Made by a program: the position numbers and the translations under genes. Shown here piece after piece: positions 25,696 to 33,368 of a stretch of DNA of 33,985 nucleotides; the first letter of the stretch is position 1; each line of letters starts with the position of its first letter. Below the pieces are notes generated by a model, which had not been told where the DNA came from, did no database searches, and worked only from the letters and a program-made list of their open reading frames with translations. Source of the stretch: Gallionella sp. UBA4121 (GTDB taxonomy: Bacteria > Pseudomonadota > Gammaproteobacteria > Burkholderiales > Gallionellaceae); NCBI GenBank assembly GCA_002381565.1, contig DFWZ01000032.1, positions 1 to 33,985 on the forward strand. Reading direction: 5' to 3'.

Positions 25696-26664
25696 ATGGG
25701 CTCTTTGTGGATGCTGGTCGCAGGCCTGCTGTTCGCCTGCATGGGTGTGTTCGTCAAACTGGGTGCCGCCTACTTTTCACACGCAGAACTGGTGTTCTAC
25801 CGTTCCTTTGTCGGTCTGCTGCTAATTTTTATCATCATGCGGTCACAGCGCGTCAATCTCGCCACGCGCAACTGGCGCAACCATCTCTTACGCAGCATTT
25901 CCGGCACGGTGGCGTTAATGCTGTTCTTCTACTGCATCACCGTGCTGCCGCTGGCGACCGCCGTCACCCTCAATTACACCGCACCGCTGTTCCTCACCCT
26001 GCTCACCATGCTGGTTTACAAGGAAAAATTTCAACTGCCGCTGACTATTTCGATCGGTCTGGGATTTTGCGGCGTAGTCTTGCTGCTGCGCCCTACCTTG
26101 CAACATGAGCAATGGTTGCCCGGCCTGCTCGGGCTGATTTCCGGTTTCCTGGCCGGCGTCGCCTATCTCAATGTCAGACAACTCGGCACACTAGGAGAGC
26201 CTGACACACGCACGGTGTTCTATTTCAGCCTGACCGCATCCCTGGTCAGCGGCGCCTGGATGCTGTTCGACACAATGCGCCCCATAACGCTGCACGGCTT
26301 CAGCATTCTGCTGGGATTGGGCATCACCGCCACCCTGGCGCAACTTGCCATGACCCGCGCCTGGCGCACAGGCCGCACGCTGGTGGTAGGCTCACTGGCC
26401 TACAGCACTATCGTATTTGCAAGTCTGTTCGGCATGATGCTGTGGCATGAAAGCCTGCCACTATCAAGTTATCTGGGGATGACGTTCATCATCGCCAGCG
26501 GTGTGCTAAGCTTGCGGCTGTCGCCTGGCGGGCATGGCAAAAAAAACGCTCCAGACGATATAACCCGGCATCCCCGCCACCTCATCTCCTGCTCATCCCC
26601 CGAAGAGGAGAGTGATAAGGTGTCGCTATGCGAGTTTCACGAAAAATACCCGTTATCAAAATAA
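25696..26664 (+). CDS. EamA/DMT-family transporter
   Basis: A 322-residue inner-membrane protein with about ten helices arranged as two EamA repeats (residues ~1-138 and ~148-283), the drug/metabolite transporter superfamily. The first repeat has FYRSFVGLLL and TAVTLNYTAPLFLTLLT; the second has ATLAQLAMTRAWRTGRTLVVG and LGMTFIIASGVLSL. The substrate cannot be told. After the last helix a ~40-residue hydrophilic tail (from about GGHGKKNAPDD) is longer than usual and may derive from extension into noncoding DNA. ATG 25696 is preceded by repeat-derived GGGAG. It is followed 12 bp later by the SpoIIAA-like gene. Confidence 0.9.
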   Translation: MGSLWMLVAGLLFACMGVFVKLGAAYFSHAELVFYRSFVGLLLIFIIMRSQRVNLATRNWRNHLLRSISGTVALMLFFYCITVLPLATAVTLNYTAPLFLTLLTMLVYKEKFQLPLTISIGLGFCGVVLLLRPTLQHEQWLPGLLGLISGFLAGVAYLNVRQLGTLGEPDTRTVFYFSLTASLVSGAWMLFDTMRPITLHGFSILLGLGITATLAQLAMTRAWRTGRTLVVGSLAYSTIVFASLFGMMLWHESLPLSSYLGMTFIIASGVLSLRLSPGGHGKKNAPDDITRHPRHLISCSSPEEESDKVSLCEFHEKYPLSK

Positions 26665-26676
26665 TCAGAGGCTAAA

Positions 26677-27024
26677 ATGATCACCATCGAACAAACAGAC
26701 AACCTTGTTAATGCCGCTGCAATCGGTGAATTCACGCTCGCAGACTTCAAGGAATTCGAGGAGCAATCCTTATACAAGCTCAAATCGTCAGGCGAACTCA
26801 ATCTGCTGTTCGATCTGCGCGCCATGCTGGGCTACAGCATCGACGTTGTCTGGGAAGACATCAAGTTTTTCAAGCGTGAACACGAACACGATTTTTCCAA
26901 GATCGCCATCGTCACCGACAACCAGTGGCTCACCTGGCAGGCATGGCTATCCCGCACCTTCCTCGACGCCGACATCTGCGCATTCACCGATTACGAAGAA
27001 GCCAAGGCATGGGTTCAAGAATAA
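26677..27024 (+). CDS. SpoIIAA-like (STAS-related) protein
   Basis: A 115-residue soluble alpha/beta protein of the SpoIIAA-like family (Pfam PF11964 type). The pattern FTLADFKEFEEQSLYKLKSS, then LNLLFDLRAMLGYSIDVVWE, KFFKREHEHDFSKIAIVTD and a C-terminal FTDYEEAKAWVQ is characteristic. Relatives are linked to stress responses or lipid binding, but no defined role can be assigned. ATG 26677 has AGAGG upstream. The 12-bp gap to the EamA gene suggests co-transcription. Confidence 0.85.
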   Translation: MITIEQTDNLVNAAAIGEFTLADFKEFEEQSLYKLKSSGELNLLFDLRAMLGYSIDVVWEDIKFFKREHEHDFSKIAIVTDNQWLTWQAWLSRTFLDADICAFTDYEEAKAWVQE

Positions 27025-27255
27025 ATGGGGCAAGACTGAGGATTGAGACCGCAAGGGTCTTCCCCGCACAACTAAGGGTCTGCGCCCCAAGTTGTTGCGT
27101 GAAGGATTGAGCCTTTTTGTGGATGTTTTTTGATTTTTCTTTCTTCGGGGTGCGGTAAGACAAAAAATCAGTTGCCGGTCTGCCACCGGCTAAAAAATCT
27201 CTGCGGGGCCGCATCCCGCTTGACTTCCGATCTGTTACCAGAAAATAATTTCTGC
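27025..27255. other. noncoding stretch after the SpoIIAA-like gene
   Basis: About 230 bp with several small dyads, for example GCCGGT-ctgcc-ACCGGC (27174-27190) and GCACAACT...AAGTTGTTGC near 27067-27100. No convincing gene is seen. Open frames on the minus strand lack a ribosome-binding site and give low-complexity basic peptides. It may be a dispersed repeat. Confidence 0.4.
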
Positions 27256-27281
27256 AAAAAACCCGCCGAAGCGGGTTTTTT
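27256..27281. terminator. bidirectional intrinsic terminator
   Basis: A perfect 11-bp stem AAAAAACCCGC / GCGGGTTTTTT with loop cgaa. It has a T-run on both strands, so it can end rpmB-rpmG on the minus strand and the EamA/SpoIIAA-like transcript on the plus strand. Confidence 0.9.
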
Positions 27282-27300
27282 GTTTTGAAGTCAGCCTGAA

Positions 27301-27456
27301 TTACTTCAGCTTGGTTTCCTTGTACATGACATGCTTGCGAACCACGGGATCGTACTTCTTCATTTCGATCTTGCCCGGAGTGGTGCGCTTGTTCTTGTCC
27401 GTAGTATAGAAATGACCGGTACCGGCACTGGATTCAAGTTTGATTTTTTCACGCAT
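27301..27456 (-). CDS. rpmG: 50S ribosomal protein L33
   Basis: A 51-residue L33, MREKIKLESSAGTGHFYTTD through to VMYKETKLK. It has no CxxC zinc ribbon, so it is the zinc-independent form usual in proteobacteria. AAGGAG lies eight bases before ATG 27456. It follows rpmB by 12 bp in the same direction and ends 20 bp before a strong terminator. Confidence 0.97.
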   Translation of the reverse strand: MREKIKLESSAGTGHFYTTDKNKRTTPGKIEMKKYDPVVRKHVMYKETKLK

Positions 27457-27468
27457 TTTCTATACTCC

Positions 27469-27705
27469 TTAAATTTTTTCGCCGCGTGCGCGCATTTCTG
27501 ACAACACGGACTCGATACCATTCTTGTCGATGGTACGCAGACCCGCATTGGTCAAGCGCAGACTGACCCAGCGATTTTCAGCTTCGACCCAAAAACGACG
27601 ACGTTGCAGATTAGGCAAGAAGCGACGCTTGGTTCTGTTATTCGCATGTGAAACATTATTACCGCTCATCGGGCCCTTGCCCGTCACTTGACATACTCGC
27701 GCCAT
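27469..27705 (-). CDS. rpmB: 50S ribosomal protein L28
   Basis: A 78-residue L28 with the canonical start MARVCQVTGKGPMSGNNVSH and NRTKRRFLPNLQRRRFW. ATG 27705 is preceded by GGAG; the open frame upstream was rejected because the family starts at this Met. It forms the usual rpmB-rpmG operon behind a good promoter. Confidence 0.97.
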   Translation of the reverse strand: MARVCQVTGKGPMSGNNVSHANNRTKRRFLPNLQRRRFWVEAENRWVSLRLTNAGLRTIDKNGIESVLSEMRARGEKI

Positions 27706-27739
27706 GCTTCTACTCCAACCAATTTTCAAAAGAGCGCGG

Positions 27740-27768
27740 ATTTTACAGGCGGAATCAAAAATATTCAA
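27740..27768 (-). promoter_or_regulatory. sigma-70 promoter of rpmB-rpmG
   Basis: On the minus strand TTGAAT (27768-27763) and TAAAAT (27745-27740) have an ideal 17-bp spacer and lie 35 bp before the rpmB start. Confidence 0.65.
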
Positions 27769-27876
27769 CCTTAATTTTACTTATCCAACAACTCCCGCCG
27801 ACACAGGTTTGAGCGCATGCAACAATCGGGACAAATACATGGACTGAATTAGGCTAGAATCGCGGCAAATTTATGG

Positions 27877-29217
27877 ATGGGCACGATCATGCTGGACACA
27901 GATAAAATAGAAGACCATGACGCCACGCAAAAACATCTGTGGCAAGTGAACAGACTGCTGCAAAAACACAAGCTGATCGAAACGCTGGCGCACAAACAAC
28001 ATCTGGCCGAATTGCAAATTCGACTGGAACAACTTGATGCGCCGTCTGTTGCACGCATCGTCGAAGCATTAACGCCAGATGACCGCGAGATCATCTGGCA
28101 GCTCATCACCGAAGAACGAAAAGAGGAAATTCTGCTGTTCATCTCGGATGATGTCCGCTCCGAACTGGTAACGGAGGCCGAAGAAAAGCCGCAAGATCGC
28201 AGCACGACGATACGGGTATTTGACTTGTTTGAGGGTCGCTTGCGACAGATCCCGATCACCAGTCGCGAGGATCTGGCCAAAGCCAACCCCATCTGGATAG
28301 ATCTGGTGGCGCCCGATGATGAGCAAATCGCTTGGGCTCGCGAACTGTTCGAAGTGGACCTGCCCAACCCCAAAGAGCTGACCGATCTGGAGACCAGCGC
28401 CCGCTTTTATGTCGAAGAAGGCGATGAAGTGCACCTGCACTCCGATTTTTTGCTCGACCGTGAAGACGAGTCACGCAACGTTGCGGTGGCATTCATACTG
28501 CACAAGGGTACCTTGTTCTCGGTGCGCAGCGAAGAGTTGCCGGTGTTCCGCCTGCAGCGTTTAAGGGCCCGCGCGCAATCCGGTTACGTATCCGAAGCCA
28601 AGGATGTGCTGCTCGACCTGTACGCCGCAGATGTGGAGTATTCGGCCAACGCGCTGGAAGATGTTTACGCCGATCTGGGTATTGTCGGCAAGCAGGTGCT
28701 AAGATCCCACATCACCGACGATGAAGCCGCCGTCATACTCGCGTCCATCGCCGAGGAAGAAGACCTCAACGGGCGCATACGCCGCAACGTGCTGGATACC
28801 CGACGAGCGCTGTCCTTCCTGATGCGCGCAAAATTTCTCTCGGAAGCGCAGCACGAAAATGTACGCGAGATTCTGCGCGATATCGAATCCCTGGACGGCC
28901 ATACGGCGTTCCTGTTCAACAAGATCAACTTCCTGATGGATGCCACAGACAGCTCGATCAACATCAACCAGAACAAGGATATCAAACGGCTGACCGTCAT
29001 CAGCGTGGTCTTCATGCCGCTCAATGTGCTGGCCGGTATCGGCGGCATGTCCGAATACTCGATGATGACTCAGGGCATCCCCTGGCCCGTCTCCTACGCC
29101 GCGTTCACCATCGGGCTGGTGATCGTCGGCTGGCTGACCTTTATCGGCTTGCGTTATGCGGAACGACGCAAGGCGAAACTCGGTCTGGCCGGATACCGAA
29201 AACCACAAAACCAATAG
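27877..29217 (+). CDS. CorA-family divalent metal transporter with MgtE-N-like N-terminal module
   Basis: A 446-residue protein. Residues ~150-380 form the CorA cytoplasmic domain (WIDLVAPDDEQIAWARELFE, FILHKGTLFSVRSEELPVF) with the long helix. Two C-terminal transmembrane helices follow (LTVISVVFMPLNVLAGIGG and VSYAAFTIGLVIVGWLTF). The pore signature is GMS (390-392) where CorA normally has GMN. Residues ~40-105 (LDAPSVARIVEALTPDDREI, WQLITEERKEEILLFISDDV) resemble the helical repeats of the MgtE N-domain, a module not found in standard CorA. The substrate may be Mg2+ or another divalent ion. ATG 27877 or 27889 could start it; neither has a strong ribosome-binding site. Confidence 0.88.
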   Translation: MGTIMLDTDKIEDHDATQKHLWQVNRLLQKHKLIETLAHKQHLAELQIRLEQLDAPSVARIVEALTPDDREIIWQLITEERKEEILLFISDDVRSELVTEAEEKPQDRSTTIRVFDLFEGRLRQIPITSREDLAKANPIWIDLVAPDDEQIAWARELFEVDLPNPKELTDLETSARFYVEEGDEVHLHSDFLLDREDESRNVAVAFILHKGTLFSVRSEELPVFRLQRLRARAQSGYVSEAKDVLLDLYAADVEYSANALEDVYADLGIVGKQVLRSHITDDEAAVILASIAEEEDLNGRIRRNVLDTRRALSFLMRAKFLSEAQHENVREILRDIESLDGHTAFLFNKINFLMDATDSSININQNKDIKRLTVISVVFMPLNVLAGIGGMSEYSMMTQGIPWPVSYAAFTIGLVIVGWLTFIGLRYAERRKAKLGLAGYRKPQNQ

Positions 29218-29244
29218 CAAACTCATTTCCAGAGTGTAATAATA

Positions 29245-29262
29245 CTGTCACATAACATACAT
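29245..29262 (+). promoter_or_regulatory. candidate Pho box upstream of pstS
   Basis: CTGTCACATAACATACAT resembles the PhoB box, two CTGTCAT-like 7-mers spaced by four bases. The first half matches 6 of 7 and the second about 4 of 7. It lies 80 bp before the pstS ATG, directly ahead of a possible -10, TAGTAT (29262-29267). The position is right; the match is moderate. Confidence 0.5.
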
Positions 29263-29341
29263 AGTATTGGCTCCGCTTCGAAACGCTACTGCCCCCACGC
29301 ATAGCAACTTTCCACAAAGCGCACAACACACAGGAGAAACC

Positions 29342-30391
29342 ATGAACAGTAAGCTCAAGCAAGTCCTTATCGCTCTCACAACTGCCTCTACGTTCGCTTA
29401 TGCCAGCGTAAGCTTTGCAACAGACATCACAGGCGCCGGCGCCACATTCCCGTACCCTGTTTACGCCAAATGGGCTGAAGCCTACAAGGCGCAATCCGGC
29501 ACCAACATGAACTATCAGTCGATCGGTTCCGGCGGCGGCATCAAGCAAATCACCGCAAAGACCGTGGATTTCGGCGCGTCCGACATGCCACTCAAGCCAG
29601 AAGAGCTTGAAAAGGCAGGCCTGATGCAGTTCCCGACCGTGATCGGCGGCGTGGTTCCGGTCATCAACGTGCTCAGCATTCCGAATAACAAGTTAAAACT
29701 GGACGGCAAAACACTCGCCGATATCTACCTGGGCAAAATCACCAAGTGGGATGATCCTGCAATCGCGGCGCTGAACAAAGGCTTCAAGCTTCCAAATGAC
29801 AACATCACCGTCGTTCATCGCTCAGACGGCTCCGGCACCAGCTTTGTTTTCACCAACTACCTCTCCAAAGCCAGCCCTGAATGGAAGGCTTCTGTCGGTG
29901 AAGGCACTGCTGTTTCCTGGAAAGCCGGCACCGGCGGCAAGGGTAATGAAGGCGTAGCTTCTTATGTACAGCGCATCCGAGGCTCGATTGGCTATGTGGA
30001 ATACGCCTACGCCTTGCAAAACAAGATGGTGGTCGTGCAGATGAAGAACCACGACGGCGCTTTCGTGTCGCCTGATGCAAAAGCCTTCCAGGCAGCAGCA
30101 GCAGGAGCAGACTGGAAAAACGCCCCCGGTTTTTATGAAATCCTGACCGACGAGCCAGGCAAAGGTGCGTGGCCTATCAGTGGCGCCACGTTCATCCTGA
30201 TGCACAAGTCGCAAGACAAGCCGGAATCTGCCGCAGCTGTACTGAAGTTCTTTGACTGGGCTTACTCTCACGGCGACAAGCTGGCCGCCAGTCTGGACTA
30301 CGTAACCCTGCCTGATACCGTGAAAAACCTGATCCATGATGCATGGAAAGCACAGATCAAGGACACACAGGGTCATGCAGTCTGGAAGTAA
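29342..30391 (+). CDS. pstS: phosphate ABC transporter substrate-binding protein
   Basis: A 349-residue periplasmic phosphate-binding protein feeding the PstCAB transporter. The signal peptide is MNSKLKQVLIALTTASTFAY, with cleavage likely after SFA (~26). The mature protein starts TDITGAGATFPYPVYAKWAE. Phosphate-binding segments are QSIGSGGGIKQI, GASDMPL and RSDGSGTSFVFTNYL. ATG 29342 has AGGAG upstream; the open frame before it is untranslated leader. A candidate Pho box lies upstream. A strong terminator hairpin downstream should make pstS mRNA more abundant than pstCAB. Confidence 0.96.
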   Translation: MNSKLKQVLIALTTASTFAYASVSFATDITGAGATFPYPVYAKWAEAYKAQSGTNMNYQSIGSGGGIKQITAKTVDFGASDMPLKPEELEKAGLMQFPTVIGGVVPVINVLSIPNNKLKLDGKTLADIYLGKITKWDDPAIAALNKGFKLPNDNITVVHRSDGSGTSFVFTNYLSKASPEWKASVGEGTAVSWKAGTGGKGNEGVASYVQRIRGSIGYVEYAYALQNKMVVVQMKNHDGAFVSPDAKAFQAAAAGADWKNAPGFYEILTDEPGKGAWPISGATFILMHKSQDKPESAAAVLKFFDWAYSHGDKLAASLDYVTLPDTVKNLIHDAWKAQIKDTQGHAVWK

Positions 30392-30427
30392 GTAAACGGA
30401 GCGTGGCTGACATAGCACGGTTATAAT

Positions 30428-30455
30428 CACGGGGGGCTGATGCCCCTCGTGTTTT
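30428..30455 (+). terminator. terminator/attenuator between pstS and pstC
   Basis: Stem CACGGGGGGC (30428-30437) and GCCCCTCGTG (30442-30451), 10 pairs with one G-T, a TGAT loop and a TTTT tail. It should end most transcripts after pstS, with some read-through to pstC. Confidence 0.8.
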
Positions 30456-30497
30456 ATCCTTAGGCTGCCTGTTTATCTAACCAAAAAGCAAATTACT

Positions 30498-31460
30498 ATG
30501 TCGATGTTTTTACACGAAGCGCGCCTTAAACGGCAATCCCTCTTCGACTCGCTGTTCCGCAACCTGACGCGTCTGGCGGCCTTTGGCGTACTTGCCTTGC
30601 TGGCGGCTATCCTGTTTTCACTGGTCATGGGCAGCATGCCCGCAATTCATGCATTCGGTTTCGGTTTTCTGACAAGTCCCGACTGGGATCCTGTCAACGA
30701 TCAATTTGGTGCGCTGATTCCTATCGTCGGCACACTCGTCACCTCCGGTATCGCGCTGCTCATCGCCATTCCGGTCAGCTTCGGCATCGCCCTGTTTCTG
30801 ACGGAACTCTCCCCTCGCGTCTTGCGCCGCCCATTGGGGGTCGCCATTGAACTGCTGGCGGGGATTCCCAGCATCATCTACGGCATGTGGGGTTTGTTCG
30901 TGTTCGCGCCGTTGTTTGCAGATCATGTCGAGCCGTGGCTCAACGATCATATCGGCTCCCTGCCCTATATCGGACCTTTTTTCTCGGGTCCGCCCATGGG
31001 TATCGGCATACTGACTGCCAGCATCATTCTCGCCATCATGGTCATCCCGTTCATTTCATCAGTGATGCGCGATGTATTCGATGTCGTCCCCACCATGCTC
31101 AAGGAATCCGCATACGGGCTCGGATCGACCACCTGGGAGGTCATGATGCGCATCGTATTGCCTTACACCAAGGTAGGCGTTGCAGGCGGAATCATGCTGG
31201 GGCTGGGACGCGCACTGGGAGAGACCATGGCCGTCACGTTCGTGATCGGCAATGCCCACGAACTGACCAAATCGCTGCTCAACCCAGGCAACAGTATTTC
31301 GTCGGCACTGGCAAACGAATTCACCGAAGCGTTCGGTGAGCTCTACACAGCATCGCTGATCGAGCTCGGCCTGATATTGTTCTTTATCACCTTTGTGGTG
31401 TTATCAATCGCACGCTACATGCTCTACAAGCTTGGGCAACGCGAAGGAAAGGCATCGTAA
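30498..31460 (+). CDS. pstC: phosphate ABC transporter permease PstC
   Basis: A 320-residue inner-membrane permease with about six helices. The PstC pattern includes PIVGTLVTSGIALLIAIPVS, ELLAGIPSIIYGMWGLFVF and the EAA-like coupling loop ESAYGLGSTTWEVMMRIVLP, which contacts PstB, followed by GLGRALGETMAVTFVIGN. ATG 30498, or 30504 two codons on, are the possible starts; the ribosome-binding site is weak, as expected in an operon. The stop overlaps the pstA start by one base (TAATG). Confidence 0.95.
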   Translation: MSMFLHEARLKRQSLFDSLFRNLTRLAAFGVLALLAAILFSLVMGSMPAIHAFGFGFLTSPDWDPVNDQFGALIPIVGTLVTSGIALLIAIPVSFGIALFLTELSPRVLRRPLGVAIELLAGIPSIIYGMWGLFVFAPLFADHVEPWLNDHIGSLPYIGPFFSGPPMGIGILTASIILAIMVIPFISSVMRDVFDVVPTMLKESAYGLGSTTWEVMMRIVLPYTKVGVAGGIMLGLGRALGETMAVTFVIGNAHELTKSLLNPGNSISSALANEFTEAFGELYTASLIELGLILFFITFVVLSIARYMLYKLGQREGKAS

Positions 31461-32305
31461 TGTTCGACCTGTACACAAGACGCCGCTTAATCAACGCAAC
31501 CGGGCTGACCGTTGCAGTATTAGCCATGGCATTCGGTTTGTTCTGGCTCTGCTGGATACTATGGACCTTGCTCGATCATGGCCTGCCCGCACTTACACCG
31601 ATGGTATTCGCGAAGATGACGCCACCGCCCGGCAGCTCGGGCGGCCTGTTGAATGCCATCTACGGCAGCCTGATGATGACCATAGGCGGCACCCTGATAG
31701 GCACGCCTATCGGCATTATGGCCGGCACCTATCTGGCTGAATTCGGGCATCGCGGCTGGCTGGCACCTGTCACACGTTTCATCAACGACATCCTGCTGTC
31801 CGCCCCCTCCATCGTCATAGGCCTGTTTGTTTATGAGGTTTATGTCGTTCATGTCAAACACTTTTCCGGCTGGGCCGGAACCATGGCCCTGGCTATTATC
31901 GTCATTCCGATTGTCATCCGCACCACCGAAAACATGTTGCGCCTGGTTCCTTCCACCTTGCGCGAAGCGGCCGCAGCACTCGGCGCACCGCAGTGGAAAA
32001 TCATCAGTTTTGTGACCCTGAGGGCTGCGCGTGCGGGCATCATCACCGGCGTGATGCTGGCCATTGCGCGCATCAGTGGCGAGACCGCACCGCTGTTGTT
32101 TACCTCGCTCAACAACCAGTTCTGGAACAACAACATGGATCAACCGATGGCCAACTTACCGGTCGTCATCTTCCAGTTTGCCATGAGTCCCTACGAAGAC
32201 TGGCAGAAACTGGCCTGGGCAGGCGCGCTGTTGATTACGGCCAGCGTACTTACGCTCAACATCCTGGCACGCGTACTGTTCCGTCAAAGTGCTTCTACTC
32301 ATTAA
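31460..32305 (+). CDS. pstA: phosphate ABC transporter permease PstA
   Basis: A 281-residue inner-membrane permease, partner of PstC. Its signatures are GGLLNAIYGSLMMTIGGTLI, GIMAGTYLAEFG, INDILLSAPSIVIGLFVYE, the coupling loop REAAAALGAPQWKIISFVTL and ARISGETAPLLFT. It is translationally coupled to pstC through TAATG and is followed by pstB after 13 bp. The length is normal. Confidence 0.95.
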   Translation: MFDLYTRRRLINATGLTVAVLAMAFGLFWLCWILWTLLDHGLPALTPMVFAKMTPPPGSSGGLLNAIYGSLMMTIGGTLIGTPIGIMAGTYLAEFGHRGWLAPVTRFINDILLSAPSIVIGLFVYEVYVVHVKHFSGWAGTMALAIIVIPIVIRTTENMLRLVPSTLREAAAALGAPQWKIISFVTLRAARAGIITGVMLAIARISGETAPLLFTSLNNQFWNNNMDQPMANLPVVIFQFAMSPYEDWQKLAWAGALLITASVLTLNILARVLFRQSASTH

Positions 32306-32318
32306 CAAGGCCTAGCAA

Positions 32319-33086
32319 ATGAACGCTACTACCCCCCCAAGAATCGTAGTCAAAGATCTTAATTTTTATTACGGCAAGTTCTGCGCACTCAAAGACATCA
32401 ATCTGAATATCGCAGAAAAAAAGGTAACAGCCTTCATCGGCCCGTCCGGCTGCGGAAAATCCACCCTGCTGCGCACCTTCAACCGCATGTACCAGCTCTA
32501 CCCGCAGCAAACGGCCACGGGCTCCATCATTCTCGACGGCGACAATATTCTCGACAAGAGTCAGGATCTTAACAAGTTGCGTGCAAAGATAGGCATGGTA
32601 TTCCAGAAGCCTACCCCGTTTCCGATGTCCATTTATGACAACATCGCATTTGGCGTCAAGCTCTACCAGAACCTCTCCAAAAACGACATGGACGAACGCG
32701 TGGAATGGGCGTTAAAAAAGGCGGCTCTTTGGGTCGAAGTCAAGGACAAACTCAAGCAAAGCGGCATGGGCTTATCCGGTGGTCAACAGCAACGACTGTG
32801 CATTGCTCGCGCGATCGCCGTAAAACCGCAAGTATTGCTGCTGGATGAACCCACTTCTGCGCTTGACCCAATTTCCACAGCACATATCGAAAAACTCATC
32901 GATGAACTCAAGGAAGACTTCACCATTGTCATCGTCACACACAATATGCAACAGGCCGCGCGCGTTTCCGATTACACCGCCTATATGTACCTGGGCGATC
33001 TGGTCGAATTCGGCGATACCAGCACAGTATTCACCAATCCTAAACGCAAGGAAACCGAAGATTACATTACGGGTCGCTTCGGATAA
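32319..33086 (+). CDS. pstB: phosphate ABC transporter ATP-binding protein
   Basis: A 255-residue ATPase driving PstCA. Walker A GPSGCGKST (41-49), the Q-loop region VFQKPTPFPMSIYDN, signature LSGGQQQR, Walker B LLLDEPTSALD and a switch His in VTHNMQ are all present. The C-terminus TEDYITGRFG is canonical. The DNA encoding the last codons forms one arm of a 15-bp perfect hairpin whose other arm lies past the stop. No phoU, phoB or phoR follows within the window. Confidence 0.96.
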   Translation: MNATTPPRIVVKDLNFYYGKFCALKDINLNIAEKKVTAFIGPSGCGKSTLLRTFNRMYQLYPQQTATGSIILDGDNILDKSQDLNKLRAKIGMVFQKPTPFPMSIYDNIAFGVKLYQNLSKNDMDERVEWALKKAALWVEVKDKLKQSGMGLSGGQQQRLCIARAIAVKPQVLLLDEPTSALDPISTAHIEKLIDELKEDFTIVIVTHNMQQAARVSDYTAYMYLGDLVEFGDTSTVFTNPKRKETEDYITGRFG

Positions 33087-33102
33087 ACGACCCGTAATGT
33101 AA
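33062..33102. repeat. hairpin spanning the pstB stop codon
   Basis: TTACATTACGGGTCG (33062-33076), an 11-nt loop holding the last codons and stop, then CGACCCGTAATGTAA (33088-33102), a perfect 15-bp stem. The left arm encodes conserved PstB residues, so the right arm is probably a derived inverted copy. Confidence 0.9.
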
Positions 33103-33219
33103 CAGCGAGACAAAATTTCTTTATAAAAATTCGAGCTATTACATCACTGGTAGATTTGGTTAATCTACCAGTGATGTAACAGCGAATCAAAAACTCTATA
33201 TGTAAAGCTGAGCTATTAC
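33094..33219. repeat. tandem 49-bp repeat with a long hairpin between the units
   Basis: Unit 1 (33094-33142) and unit 2 (33171-33219) are roughly three-quarters identical, with a 77-bp period. Both contain TGTAACAGCGA near the left end and GAGCTATTAC at the right end, so each unit is bounded by inverted GTAAYAGC-type termini. Between them lies a perfect hairpin: TTACATCACTGGTAGATT (33139-33156), loop tggtt, AATCTACCAGTGATGTAA (33162-33179). It extends to 22 bp with one wobble. There are no coding frames. Confidence 0.85.
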
Positions 33220-33248
33220 CGGCCGTTTCGGCTAGTCCAGCAAATAAT

Positions 33249-33272
33249 AAAGCCCGGCGAGCCGGGCTTTTT
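33249..33272 (+). terminator. intrinsic terminator of the pst operon
   Basis: Stem AAAGCCCGG (33249-33257) / CCGGGCTTT (33262-33270) with loop cgag and a run of five T. It lies after the hairpin array and could also act weakly on the opposite strand. Confidence 0.88.
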
Positions 33273-33297
33273 CACTACAGACAGATCAGATTCCTGG

Positions 33298-33341
33298 ATC
33301 CCCGCTTTGCGGGCAGCATGCTTACACCGCTGCCCGGGGAT
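33298..33341. repeat. REP-like palindromic repeat
   Basis: ATCCCCG (33298-33304) pairs with CGGGGAT (33335-33341). CGGGCAGC (33310-33317) pairs with GCTGCCCG (33329-33336) as an alternative inner stem. The flanks (TTCCTGG... and ...GATGACC) resemble the dispersed element at 25.65 kb. It lies after the 3' end of the glycine-zipper gene. Confidence 0.6.
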
Positions 33342-33368
33342 GACCATAGCCTCTTAACGAAGCGATGG

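Noticed and set aside
26947..27214. Minus-strand frames encoding basic 60-80 residue peptides
   Set aside because: Overlapping frames of similar length, no ribosome-binding site and low-complexity composition; better read as noncoding DNA or repeat.
33094..33219. CRISPR array from the repeated 49-bp units
   Set aside because: Only two imperfect units, and the sequence between them is a self-complementary hairpin rather than a spacer; no cas genes nearby.
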